From NCBI GenBank assembly GCA_024220505.1, contig JAKZZE010000028.1, forward strand, positions 496,001 to 560,000: a stretch of DNA of 64,000 bases. The letters are read 5' to 3'. The translations under genes were made by a program, and so were the position numbers. Numbering within the stretch: the stretch's first letter is position 1; every line of letters begins with the position of its first letter. The notes under the pieces were generated by a model, which did no database searches, was not told the origin of the DNA, and saw only the letters and a list, made by a program, of their open reading frames with translations. This document shows, one piece after another, positions 41,143 to 52,202 of this stretch. This DNA is from Rhizopus arrhizus (Eukaryota > Mucoromycota > Mucoromycetes > Mucorales > Rhizopodaceae).

Positions 41143-41271
41143 TTTATTTATATGCCCTCCCCTCCCTCCTCCTTTGCTCACTCCTTAATATGCCTATGTA
41201 ATATGATTATGCCTCTTTCAGAATGAATTCATGAACACAATCGAATATAAAAACAAGATACAGCATCCTTT

Positions 41272-41314
<43 letters not shown>

Positions 41315-41400
41315 GATCATGAAATTATAACCTATGTTTCATTATAACCTCTTTAATATCAAATAAAAATATCGGGGCTACACTTTTCATAAAATGATCA
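41143..41400. repeat. 3' flank with A38 run
   Basis: Uninterrupted A38 at 41274-41311, about 130 bp downstream of the bZIP stop. Confidence 0.8.
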
Positions 41401-43050
41401 ATTGAAGAGAAGTTTCAAAAGCAAATCAACACTTGATGTCTGTCGCCCTTCTGTGATATTTACTCTTCCAACTGGTTTCACATGGGACTAAATCACTTTT
41501 TTTTTCTAAACGCTTCTGTAAGGTCCACCTTCTCTTTGGTATCAAAGCCGTATGTTATTCGTGACTATAAACACTCTATCAGCATCCCATCAAGTTTGAT
41601 GGTAGGTATTTGGTTTAAAATCTCTCATGTTACCTTTGCCATGGAATGCGAAAGCTAGTTTCGTATGACCTTGGTTGATCAGATGCTTCTTAAAAAAACA
41701 GACCCAGTGGCAAAATAATCCATGTTGTCTGTAGACTCTGCAATTTTCACTTTGCTATAGGCATAGTTACCACCCTCCCCCCCTTGATTGGTTGATGGCT
41801 GTCGTCCAGCCACTCAGGAACGTCTTCTTGATTCCTTCTGGTTGCTCCCATTGACGTCGAATTAAGAACGGCAACACACATTTCAGATCAGTCGGTTGAT
41901 CATCAAAGAGAACTTCTTTCACCCCTCAGACCTACTCAAGACTGCATCCGCCCAAGTGCTCCATCATTCTTTTTCGCTGGTCACAGCAGACATAGGCTGG
42001 TTGAATGACCTTTTTGCCATTCTACCTTTTAGCAGCATCGACAGCTCCCAGCTTTGATCTTGTTCATCGCCAGTGTCAGATCACATAACCATGTGTTTAC
42101 AACCTTTAGACTCATCTATTGCTCCCTGATCGTCCTAAACAAAAAGCACATGAGTACAGATTTGAAATAGGCCTGGTATGAGAACTGCAGCAGTCATCAA
42201 CTCTCTTTTAGATGCTGCGGATCCCTTGGTCATCGAATCCAGAGCAAGTCTTGAGGCCTGCAGTGCAGTAAGCGTTTCTTCTCCAAACATGTGTACCACC
42301 GAAACCTTAGCTTGTCCTCGATTGTCCTATTCCTCCCCCCCCCCCCAAAGCTCAATTTGTGCCAAATGAATCTTGCGCTGACTTGCATAAGCTTGTCAGT
42401 AGATGTTTCGACATCTGTTTCGTCACCTGCCGCAAACCATTCGTGTAAAGTGGCCTGATCTTTTATTCCCAGGGGAACATGGCAGTTGAGCTTGTGTCAC
42501 TATTTGCTCGCCACTAGGGTATTGATAGATCAGCATTTCTTCCCCATCAACCTAAACGTTAAATCAAATCATTTATTTTTTTCGCTTATGCAGTGTGTTC
42601 TATCAACCCAAACATTAGCTACCAAGACAACAGCATTGAAATCCACTGATTGTCTCATTCGTAGTTTATCTGCAACTTGACATTCAGCTCATCCATTCCG
42701 CCCTGGTCCTTGTCTCCCTTTGACTTTCCTCCAGACTTCAATCGATCCAGTATCGGGCGACATCCAGGCGAGGTGACAGTTATCACATAATGTTGGTATC
42801 AGAGACCCCACAAAAGAAATGCATGCAAAAGTCATAGACCTCAGTGAAGAAGAAGCAAAGATGGATTTGGTTGATATCAACAGTCTACAATCACAAGAAG
42901 CTTATGAAAATGTCGCCTCTAGACTATCAAACAAGTTTTTTTTTTCTTACAAGAATAATCCCAAGTTGTTGAATGACAAAAAAAAAAAAAACTTGATAGA
43001 ATACATGTATGGCCATGCCATTTCATACAACTCGGTCAATAATAGATAAC
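41400..43050 (-). other. Decayed, unidentified coding-like DNA
   Basis: This block looks visibly less AT-rich than its surroundings. Its minus strand shows broken open stretches that read like protein, for example IPTIKLDGMLIECL and RITYGFDTKEKVDLTEAF near 41530-41610, WEQPEGIKKTFLSGWTTAIN near 41800-41865, EETLTALQASRLALDSMTKG near 42220-42290, and LCDNCHLAWMSPDTGSIEVW near 42730-42795. Stops and frameshifts divide every piece, and C-runs at 41773-41785 and 42335-42346 add breaks. It is probably a dead gene or transposon, but no family could be named with honesty. Confidence 0.45.
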
Positions 43051-43448
43051 GTTAAATGAATAGTAAAGCTTATTAACAAGCAAAGTAACGTGCCACACAG
43101 TGGTGAGCTTTTGTACATTTTGACGCAAGATAAAAGGAACACCGATTTTGATAGCATCTATTCCATCGGCGCTTTAAGCATAGGATGGTGTATACAATAA
43201 TAAGGTCACTGAATGATACCATCCTACATGATTTAATTCAAATCTTATACGAATCCTAGAGAAGGTAACGCATCCAAAGGCGATTGCTCTGAATTCATGA
43301 TTTCAAAAGAGAAAAAGCATTAGAAATGTCAAGCCAGTTGGGGGTGGCTAAAATTTAAACAGTCACAACTATCAACCTTTGGAAAGTAATGGAGAGAAAA
43401 AAAAAAAAAAACTCTTCTTTTTTATTTTAACGGTCAACGTATAAAACG
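43051..43448. other. Upstream region of RPB5
   Basis: About 400 bp, no gene seen. An A15 run lies close to the RPB5 start (43396-43410). Confidence 0.45.
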
Positions 43449-44420
43449 ATGGATTCTAGTCACAGCAACGAAGCAACCAGATTATGGAGAGTTTTTCGTA
43501 CCGCACATCAAATGGTTCATGACAGAGTAAAACAACAATTCAAATGATTTTCTTGAACAGTATTAAAGCGGTCTTGTAGGGATACTTGGTCTCTCAATCA
43601 GAGCTTGATATGGACTTGGAATCTTTTAAACGTACATTTGCTCCTTCTGGTGATGTTGAGTAAGTTTCAATACATCACTTGTATTAGCAAAAAAAGCAAG
43701 AAATACTCACCAGCATAATTCGAAATAGCCGAGATCAATTAACATTCGTTGTACAAAAGAAGGACGACCCTACTGACCAGCTGCTCGTCTTTTTCCCTAA
43801 AGATCCCTCGGTTGGTGTTAAACCCCTCAGAGTGTAACGACAGCCAAGATACAATTGCATACACTAGTTTTTTTATATAATACATTTTATAGTTATGTTG
43901 AACGTATGGCCCAGCAACAAATTCCCAAGGGTATTTGTATTTATCAAAAGAGCATGACTTCTTCAGCAAACAAGGTAAACAAGAGTCGATGTGACATTTA
44001 AATCAGTTTGACTGATTACATTATAGGTCATTCAACAATTGCCTTCAAAGCATACATTAGAATCCTTTCAAGAAAATGAATTATTAGTCAACATCACACA
44101 TCACGTATTGGTACCCAAACATGAAGTGTTGACAGCCGAAGAAAAATCTACTTTGCTACAAAGATAGTGAGTGAAATAGAGTATAGAAAAAAAAAGATGA
44201 TTAATAGCTATTGTTAGCCGCTTGAAAGAAACTCAATTGCCACGTATTCAACACACTGATCCAGTTGCTAGATATTATGGTTTAAAGCGTGGACAGGTAA
44301 TCATCACTGAATTCTCTTTAGGTTGATTATTCACTCTTGAACGTAAATGAATAGGTTGTCAAGATTCTAAGAGAAAGTGAAACTGCCGGTCGATATGTCA
44401 GTTATAGATTATGCATTTAA
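43449..44420 (+). CDS. RPB5: RNA polymerase I/II/III shared subunit RPB5 (RPABC1)
   Basis: Shared subunit of all three nuclear RNA polymerases. Seven exons: 43449-43526, 43580-43659, 43729-43833, 43893-43974, 44027-44166, 44218-44296, 44355-44420; 209 residues, the usual length. The N-terminal jaw domain shows [40 protein letters not shown] and [14 protein letters not shown]. The C-terminal assembly domain (archaeal RpoH-like) shows [40 protein letters not shown] and [20 protein letters not shown]. The third donor uses the second of two adjacent GT sites (GTGTAACG); the first would break the frame. Confidence 0.96.
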
Positions 44421-45402
44421 ATAATAAACACATACATACACATCCCATCTTTTTTCTTTTTTATTTCTAAAAGATGTCCCAAGTTCTTTATGCCATTTAA
44501 AAGATGACCAAGCGTGTGAGACGGCCAAAGGGCCATGCAGATCAAGACGGTGCATAAAATGAATTCGATACCTGTCGTATGGTTGCAGGGGCCATTGTAC
44601 AGCCAACTAGGTCTCTATCGAATCTATAGATTGCAGTGAAGACGACTCGATATGGGCCCTAGCCAGAAAACAATAACCACCTAAAGTGACGAGCCAGGGG
44701 GAGAGAAGTAGCTGGTTCTAAACCATCGGATGATCTAAAGGTATTCTTCAAGAAGTGAGACTGCTTTTGTGTCAAGACCAAAAGCCTTCAATAAGGCCCA
44801 AATAAGCCATGATGCAATGCATCCTGTACGCTAGATGAGAATGACTATTTTTTAAAATACAAAATGAGTTCAAAAAAATACAATTTAAATTGTAATCGAT
44901 TCTAAAGTGGATCCCTACCACCATCACCTCTTTACTCAGACATGTTTGAATTCTAAACGGTTTTGGTCATCAAGCAGCCTAAAGTGAGATGATTTGATTC
45001 TCTGTGCCATGGTACGAATAGTAAAAAGAGAGAGAGAGAGAGAGAGAAAGCCAAAATGAACAGCGGGATATTGTTTTGAAAAGAGAAAGAGAGGGAGCAT
45101 CCATCAGACCCAAGCATTGGATGGAACAATCTACAATCATACCATTTGACTTGCTTGTAATATGCAAACGCAAATAAACACATGTACTCGAATGGACAAT
45201 TCCTTAACGTAAAGAACGTCTAGATGGGCTTTGCTTGCAAGCATAGTGTCTTTCAGGAATAAGTGCAGACCAGTGCTCTTGAAAGAACCAATGTTGATCA
45301 TCACCCAAACAATGAGTATCATCACAATCCGGAGATAGGACCAAAAAAAGGAGGGTGGACATCATGATACTAACCCATTTTCCTTTTGTTACCTTTTACT
45401 AG
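44421..45402. other. Gene-poor region with GA microsatellite
   Basis: No gene supported. A (GA)n microsatellite lies at 45027-45047. Short ORFs here are low-complexity shadows of it. Confidence 0.5.
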
Positions 45403-45563
45403 CCTTACTAAAAGCTTTTGAGAGAAGATACGTTTTTAGAGTGATAAAGACCACTCTGTTTTCTAGACTCAGTGATCATCAGACAAAGGATATTGTCTTT
45501 ACTATTTTAGATGAGACGACAAGGGAAATGGGTCCAACTTCAATGATTATAGCAAGTTGGTAA
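45403..45563 (+). other. Orphan exon-like open frame
   Basis: A 52-codon open stretch ending in TAA and directly preceded by a good 3' splice site (TTTTACTAG, with a branch-like ATACTAACC at 45367-45375). It reads KAFERRYVFRVIKTTLFSRL then KDIVFTILDETTREMG, with mixed amino-acid content like real protein. No partner exon was found upstream. It may be the last exon of a decayed gene. Confidence 0.3.
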
Positions 45564-45917
45564 CGATGACAGATTTTTTTTTTAAAAGAACAAATACATC
45601 CGATGTGTGAGTATGTTCTGCCAAGGATATTTTGAATAAACAGTAAAATATGCATTCTCAGGTATCTTCAAGTTCATTTATAAAGTGTAATTTGCAACCA
45701 AAAAAAACAAGGGATAGAAGAAAAAAGAAAGAAAAAAAAAAAAAGTATGATGGATGCAACTCATACCAAGTTGTAAAGAAGCCCTTTTAGAAAGTGAATG
45801 CCATGTTCCTCTGGTAGTCATGACAGCACGTCAAATTTCAAATACTTTATGACTTTGCATACACACTAAAGGCTAACCATAAATCCAGAACACGGGTCAA
45901 CAAAGAGCAAAAGAGAA

Positions 45918-46286
45918 TTATGTTTTCAACATTTTATTGACAATGTTTGACGTAAAACGAACCAAGCTCAAGTTTCCAAAATCCTGCTGCTTGAAAGAAA
46001 GGAAGAGACGGACCAAGATGAATAAAATCCACAAGACGAGAGTGAACCGAATCATCCTCTTCATCTTTCCTTGTTCTTTGTTCAATCCCTTTCGCCTGCC
46101 TACCTTTTCGCTCTGTTTCGTATTTTTTTCCTCTTGTGATTCACTGCGAAATGACATGCTTAATAAAGAAAGTCGTTCGTTTCGTTCACTGGCTGGCCTC
46201 TTTTCTGTTACAGAGCTGGTGACTGAAAGAGGTAGATGTCGCCTTTGACGCGATGGCCTATTTCCCATTTCCAATTCATCTTGCAT
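45918..46286 (-). CDS. Small orphan protein with one membrane helix
   Basis: Single-frame ORF of 122 residues. The N-terminal 75 residues are polar, Arg/Ser/Glu-rich (RPSRQRRHLPLSVTSSV, SERNERLSLLSMSFRSESQE), followed by a basic stretch (RKGLNKEQGKMKRM) and one predicted membrane helix (IRFTLVLWILFILVRLFLSF), then a short tail. This layout suggests a tail-anchored or type-II membrane protein, but no family was recognised. The frame stays open upstream of the ATG to a possible acceptor near 46300, so there may be one more 5' exon. It may be a chance ORF. Confidence 0.4.
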   Translation of the reverse strand: MQDELEMGNRPSRQRRHLPLSVTSSVTEKRPASERNERLSLLSMSFRSESQEEKNTKQSEKVGRRKGLNKEQGKMKRMIRFTLVLWILFILVRLFLSFKQQDFGNLSLVRFTSNIVNKMLKT

Positions 46287-46595
46287 CTCTAGCGCAACTT
46301 AAAAAAAGAAGGTTTTTTTTATTTGTTTGTTTATTTACGCAAATTGATACTCAGACATCGTTTGTCATTTTTGATAAATGACAAGAGTCTAGAGGCATCC
46401 TGCACACGTTATTGAGAAAAGTTCAATTTATTTATTTTTTTCTTAATTGACATAAGGGATACTTTTTACTTTACTGGTACATGCTTGATTCATTCTGGCT
46501 GGATGACTTTTTCTATCATGGCCCATGTTTTTGCTTGATGTCTAATACAAAGTTCTAGATGAGCACTTTCTAATTTTAGAGAAAGCTTAAGAAAA

Positions 46596-46980
46596 TCACA
46601 GCACGTTGAACCAAAAGTGAAAATAGTTAGCGTATTTCAAATCCAACGAAAAAGAACGCAAAAAGAAGAATACAGGATAAACATAGAATGTAAAGCAAGT
46701 TGGCGCTTGTAAGACAGGAAAGGAGAGTAGAAACAAGTATAGAGTCATGATGGATTCCCCTTGAATCGATTTATTGGAAAAAAGAAGAAGAAAAGGTGGC
46801 GTCAATACATATGGATAGAAAATCATTTTGAAAGCATGCAATAATACTAGAGTGTAGCATAACATGACTAGGCGCAAATAATTCAATTGAGCTAGACGGA
46901 ATTCTTTGATAGCAAGAATATCCCCTAGTTTCAATAGGATAAATACCCAATTGAGAGCAGATACTCTGAATTCTGTAATA
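46596..46980 (-). CDS. Possible multi-span membrane protein fragment
   Basis: Open frame preceded by a good acceptor (CATTATTACAG near 46972-46981), reading EFRVSALNWVFILLKLGDIL, then LVMLCYTLVLLHAFKMIFYP and PPFLLLFSN, with about three to four hydrophobic segments and a natural stop. No upstream exon with a start could be fixed. It may belong with the small membrane ORF at 45918-46286. No family was recognised; hydrophobic ORFs arise easily in AT-rich DNA, so confidence is low. Confidence 0.3.
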
Positions 46981-47390
46981 ATGATGATTTACACAGTAAA
47001 GTTTTAAATCTCAATTCCTTATTTAGACAAATCCCTTTTTTTTTTTTGCTTTAAAAAGTGCATTGAATAATAATGAATCGATTAGAATAAAAGAAAAGTG
47101 GTGTGGTTATGCCGAGAATGAAGCGCTTTTGCATAAAAAGTCTTGAGTAAAAGGAAATTAAAAATAATTCTTTTTTATTTAATACATCATACTTTTTAAA
47201 AGAAAACAAAGGTTGAGCGAGCAATAGTATTTGGCATGATTAAAGAAAGTATATAAAAGCAAGGGGCTATATACAAAATGCAAAAAGAGATAATAATAAT
47301 AAGAGGGAAATGCATAAAAGAGTCGTTGGATACATATTTGACTTATTCAGGCCTTGAAATGAGTCTCATTTTTTTTTTGTCGTTTATAAT

Positions 47391-47412
47391 TTGTTGTTGT
47401 TGTTGTTGTTGT
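47391..47412. repeat. (TTG)n microsatellite
   Basis: Seven tandem TTG units just downstream of the zinc-knuckle ORF. Confidence 0.8.
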
Positions 47413-47474
47413 CGTTGTATATAAAACATAATTGAATAGAAAGAATGGACATAAAAAGAGAGAATAGGAGCTGT

Positions 47475-47679
47475 TTACTTTAACAAAGGACAAATGAGAA
47501 GTAGATGTCCGTATTTTCCACACCAGATACTATAGAATGCATTGTTAATGGTGCCTGAAATAATAAGGTTGAATAGATTACCATTGGCCACCTTCCAAAT
47601 TCAATGGTTTAATAGGAAAAGGCCACTTGACAGTGGTTGGACGATAAAGAACAGTAGCGCCTTTTGATTTATCACACAT
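47475..47679 (-). CDS. 50-residue CCHC zinc-knuckle microprotein
   Basis: Two exons in phase, 47582-47679 and 47475-47529 (153 nt, 50 residues), joined by a 52-bp GT-AG intron (GTAATC...TATAG). The protein starts MCDKSKGATVLYRPTTVKWP, continues with PFPIKPLNLEGGQ, and ends in CIWCGKYGHLLLICPLLK. The end fits C-x2-C-x4-H-x4-C, the retroviral-type zinc knuckle that binds single-stranded nucleic acid. The knuckle only appears after splicing. The frame is open upstream of the ATG, so a longer N-terminus is possible. It may be an independent small gene or the last exons of a former gag-like or CNBP-like protein. Confidence 0.5.
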
Positions 47680-49254
47680 ATTTGTGCTTTGATTTGTTAT
47701 TTCAAAATGAAGAAAGAGAAAGAGGAGAAAATGAAAATGGAGGTTGATATTTATAGACACCATCCAATGTACTTTATGTTCTATTCTAAAAAAAAAGGGA
47801 GAGAAAAAAAAAATTAAACTGAAAGTAGCTAAATAGTTTGACATGAGTGATGATTTAAAATATCATGGGGTATAATTGACAAAATTGTCTTTTAAGTAGA
47901 CTCATTATTTTTTTTTATTTTTTATTTATTCTTTTTTCATATAAACCATTTGGATTTCATTCAATTGATTTCATTAAAGATGATTTACTATAGAAAAAAG
48001 AGAGTCTAGATGCTCAAAATATAAAATTCCTTTTGTTTTCGTAGTTTATACATGAAACTCCTTAGTTCCCTCTCCTCTTTTTTCTTTAACTTTCTTTCTT
48101 AAGACATATACAACACATAACAAGATAAGTCAAGGCAGAATAAGTCTATCTAAAATAAATAAATAAAAAGGAATAGACTATGTTTTCTTTGCTTATTTTT
48201 CGCTTTTTTTTGCTTTTTTTTGTTTTTTTGTTTTTTTTTTTTTTTTGTTTTTTTTGTTTTTTTTTTGTTAGTTTATCATTTGGCGTACTTTAATTTGGTT
48301 TGACAACTGGATATAAATCAAGACAAAAGGAAGGAGATGAAGGGGAGAATGGGGGAACAACTTAATGATTACCTTGCTTTATAATGCAGCGCACGTCCGC
48401 AAAAAAAAATAGGATTGATTAAGGAAAAGCTCAAGCCATTATGATTTTTTAAACATGTTTTATAAAGCGGCATAAAGTAAGAAAAGGCATGCTTGTACAA
48501 TTATAAACATCGAATCATATTTTATAATCATCACCCTTCATCACCACCATCTGCAGAATACGATATCATCATGACGAATTCTTTAGCTCGCATCTACTTT
48601 TCATGCACATCACAGAGAAAGCAGAGTCCGTTGAACGAGATAGAGGGTGTCTGAATGATGTAAACCTTAGGCAGGAGGATTAGCCTAATATGTTCATCTT
48701 GTGTGATCAGATCAGTGTACTCTATTCCAGGCCCAAGTCGGAAAATACGGAATTATCTTCCATGACAATCTTTCTCCAGAACAAGGAGAATAACCTATAA
48801 TACTCTATCTCTCTTTTCCCTCTTTTTTTTTAGGGAGGGGGGGGGGAAAGGGCTAAAAAAAAAAAAAAAAAAGGTTTATTTTTAGCGTGTATATAACTGT
48901 AAAGGTGTGACGCCAGTCAAATCCCTTGACAGTTCTATTTTGTTATTTATTTTCTCATTTTTTTTTTTCCTATCATTATCCTATCTTGATATCTGATTAA
49001 AGACGAAATGAGTGAGGCAAAAGATGATTTTACTTTTTTTGGTCAAATCTGAACTTTTTTAAGAAAAAAGAAGAAAAAACTGTTGAAAAGACGATGGACC
49101 TATCGTCCTCTTTCTAAGCTTTATAGATCAAGAGATAATGTCCAATTGAATAGTAGACACCTTTCTCGGCCCACACGACCTTATTGCCCTCTCGATTTCA
49201 ACCCCTGTTTCTTGTTTCTCGCAATAGTTGCGGTTAAACTAATTTCTTTTTTAT
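47680..49254. other. Long intergenic region, T-rich and purine/pyrimidine runs
   Basis: About 1.6 kb without a supportable gene. T-rich tract with G/C interruptions at 48206-48269; G11 run at 48835-48846 and A17 run at 48857-48872. Confidence 0.5.
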
Positions 49255-51824
49255 TTAACAAAGTTGATTAACTATGCTGATGATCACAAAGAACAACAGC
49301 ACTTTTACTCGGGTATCATTTAATAATCTTTCAATAGCACTTGGCTTTTCTTCTTCTTCTAAACTGGTCCATATCTCTTCTTTATCTTCTTGCTCTGTTT
49401 TTATATCATTTATACTAGCATTGGATGAATCTCCTTGTGTAGTAGGTAAAAGTGGAACAGCTTGATATTTTGCCTTGTTGGTCGTATGATTGTTATCAGC
49501 TGTGGCTTTGGAACAAATCCAACTAGAGATTTCATGTGTTGTCTGGCTCAAATAGTGACAAACAAAGATAAATAGACAACTTGACAACACCAAGTTTACC
49601 CACCAACCCATGCCTTGGACCCAAGTAGGTTGAACCAAAAGAACCAAAAGTCCTTTGGTGTCTGCAGCAAGCCACATATGAAACTGTCCAATAAAGGTCT
49701 CTAGTGATATCTTGCCAATAAAAGCATAAAATTCAGAGTGTGTGTTCCTCATGTATGTGTTGGCATTACGAAGAACAATAAAAGCAAGAATAGGAATCCA
49801 TGATATAAAAGGATGACTTCTGTTGTATGAAAACTTATCAACACAGTTCAGTTCAAACCAGAAATACCATAAAAGAGCCAACACAGAGAGAATTATAGCC
49901 AATCTTTTCATGATTGACCATTTTGGATGGTCTGCAATCTTGAATTCAGCTGCCTTGATGAATGCATAAGCACACAGCATACCAACATAGACAATATAAG
50001 CATCCAAAGCTAAACGGAAACGCCACTCGGCAGCGTTCCAGTGCGTATTGAACACAATCTGCAGTAGATCAAATATAAATTCTAAAATCCCAGGTGTCTT
50101 GATCAACACTGTCGTAAAAAAGCATGAAACACCCAATTTAACCAACAGAAAGGAAGGAACCTTATTCCACTGGTGACCTGCATACATAACAACCCAAATA
50201 ATCAAAAACCAGAATGACACAAGAGGTGCAAAATAGTAACTAAGATAATCCGTATCCATCAAATACTGAAGAACAAACGTCAAGAGATTCAAACGGACCA
50301 TCACATTCAATACACGACCCAGACCAAAATCAGCCTTTTTGTAAAAGAAGAAAAAGTGACCATAGCCCGTTTGGAATAGATAGGCTGCAACCAAGATACG
50401 TACTGCGTTGTAAATACCCGAAATACGAGATGCTCCACAGAAATGATAGACCAAGATGATGACCTGCATCCAACCTTTCCACTCATCCGTTTGATGACGA
50501 TTTAAGAACCCTTGATCTCCTTCAGTCTTGTGTTGAAGTTTGGACACTCCCAAGATACCAATGACAATCATCATGATTGTAAACACACTCACATCAAAAT
50601 GTTTTTGAATCTTTCCAAATAATTGCGTTCTGTCACCAAAGTACATGTAAATTACGCACAGACCAAAAATAAAGAACGCATTGCACACTTTTAGACTGGG
50701 AAAGGGTTTATGAGTCAAGCCTGGATCTAGTACATCACACAATTAAGTTCAAAAAAAAAAAAAAAAAAAAAAAACTGACAAGACTTACTTGAGTTTGAAA
50801 GAAAGAAGAATCCGATAGGAATCCATACTAAAAAGAAAAGAAAGAGCGCATTTTGATACCATTTTGGAACTGGATACTGATAGCAACAGGTGGGTTCCAT
50901 GGGGAATGATTTATCGAGTTGATTATTACACCTGAAATTCAATGCGATTTGCACTTGCATGGTAGTCACTGCAGAATTAAAGTGAAGTCCATCTTCGGTG
51001 ACATTAGTTGCCTGTGCGCTGACATCATTCCAAACAAAGGGAACACCAAAAGGAGCCTTGTTCTTTATTGTTTTCTCTTTTTCTTTCAAATATGCATTCA
51101 TTGCACTAATCTTTTCAGCTGTCATTGTGCTTGCCCGTTCCTGTCTTAATTTGCCATAGTCTGGTATTTCAACAGGTGCAAGTAATACTGCGTCTGCTAT
51201 AGACTTGGATTCAATCGAATCAAACAAACTGTCAATGTTCTTTTTCCACTCTTCATAATAGTCGTCTTCCAAGAACCTCATTTGCCACATGCCCGTACCC
51301 ATCACCAAGAGGCTAGGACGAGGTGTATGCAAAGAGGAATCACGCAAGATGCTGGCTGTCTTGTTCAAATAAGGATCCCACCAAAACTCGTAAATCAAGT
51401 TCTCCTCAGCAAAGTCATACCTTCTGTCTGTGTGTGCCTCACCCGAGACATTCACATTAGGGTCAATAAGTCTCAAGGCCGAAAAGTATTGTTCCCTGAT
51501 GATGGAATCACCAACATAAAGAATGCGAGAATGGTTTAAACAAGTCGAGATTTCTGTAGGTTGGTAGTTGTGCATCATACAACTGGCAGGCTGCCAGCTT
51601 TTAAAACTGTCGTCTGTCCACCAACCTTTGTTTAATAAACTTGAACATCTGCTTTGATCACTAGACTCTTTAAAAGCTATTTTAGTGTTCTAGACAAAAA
51701 AGAAACAATAGAAAACTTTACTATAAATAAACCTTCCAAAAGACGAAATAAATAGTAAAAGAAAAGAAAGCAAGCAGCTTATTTTTATATAATGTGTAAG
51801 TTTGGAATCTACCGAAGCTCCCAT
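49255..51824 (-). CDS. CAS1: CAS1/CASD1-like glycan O-acetyltransferase
   Basis: Golgi membrane enzyme that O-acetylates glycans. CASD1 acts on sialic acid in animals and Cas1p on capsule polysaccharide in Cryptococcus; the substrate here is unknown. Main exons 50789-51689 and 49255-50726 (790 residues together), plus probable short 5' exons 51733-51777 and 51813-51824 (start uncertain; the first intron would be only 35 bp). The N-terminal lumenal SGNH domain has GDS-x-x-R (ILYVGDSIIREQYFSALRL), GTGMW and the D-x-x-H pair (DGLHF), giving a complete Ser-Asp-His set. The C-terminal half is an acyl-carrier domain of about 12 helices (WKGWMQVIILVYHFCGASRI, ISLETFIGQFHMWLAADTKG). Length matches CASD1 (797). 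Confidence 0.9.
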
Positions 51825-52202
51825 TTCATATATAAAAACAAGTGGAGAAGGAAAAAAAAGGGCCAATTTATTTCTTGTAGATCTTTTTTCTATTGTTAGA
51901 CTCCGATTAAAGAAAAAGGGCTTTATTATTTATACATACACACCAGCCACACTTTGTGTGTGTAATCCAGAAATATCTTTGCTTTAAAAAACATAAAGCC
52001 TATGACTGCATGCATACAGCAGATCGAAAGCTGTTTGCACCTGTTTGCTTACTGCGGCATTTATTTCATCAAATAATTTTGTCATACAGGAACCAGTTTG
52101 TCAGATTTTGTCATCCCTCTATTCTACTCCGATTAAATTCACAATAAATTTTGCATTTTTCTCTCTCTTTTTTTTTAATTTATTAGCTATTATTGACATA
52201 AA
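51825..52202. promoter_or_regulatory. Divergent upstream region of CAS1 and the GTPBP1-like gene
   Basis: 378 bp between two start codons; T-rich close to the GTPase start (52155-52180). No defined site recognised. Confidence 0.45.

Noticed and set aside
42819..43049. Plus-strand 76-codon ORF (MHAKVIDLSEEE...) as a gene just before RPB5
   Set aside because: It contains homopolymer-encoded Lys and Phe runs, has no family match, and overlaps the minus-strand decayed block.
44690..44760. Possible 25S rRNA fragment (AGTAGCTGGTTCT resembles a conserved rRNA segment)
   Set aside because: Only about 13 bases resemble rRNA and the flanks do not.
47582..47844. 88-codon ORF starting MSNYLATFSLIFFF as the full protein
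   Set aside because: The first 55 codons are low-complexity Phe/Leu from T-rich DNA, and reading through to its stop ignores a good donor that completes a zinc knuckle. The shorter spliced model was preferred.
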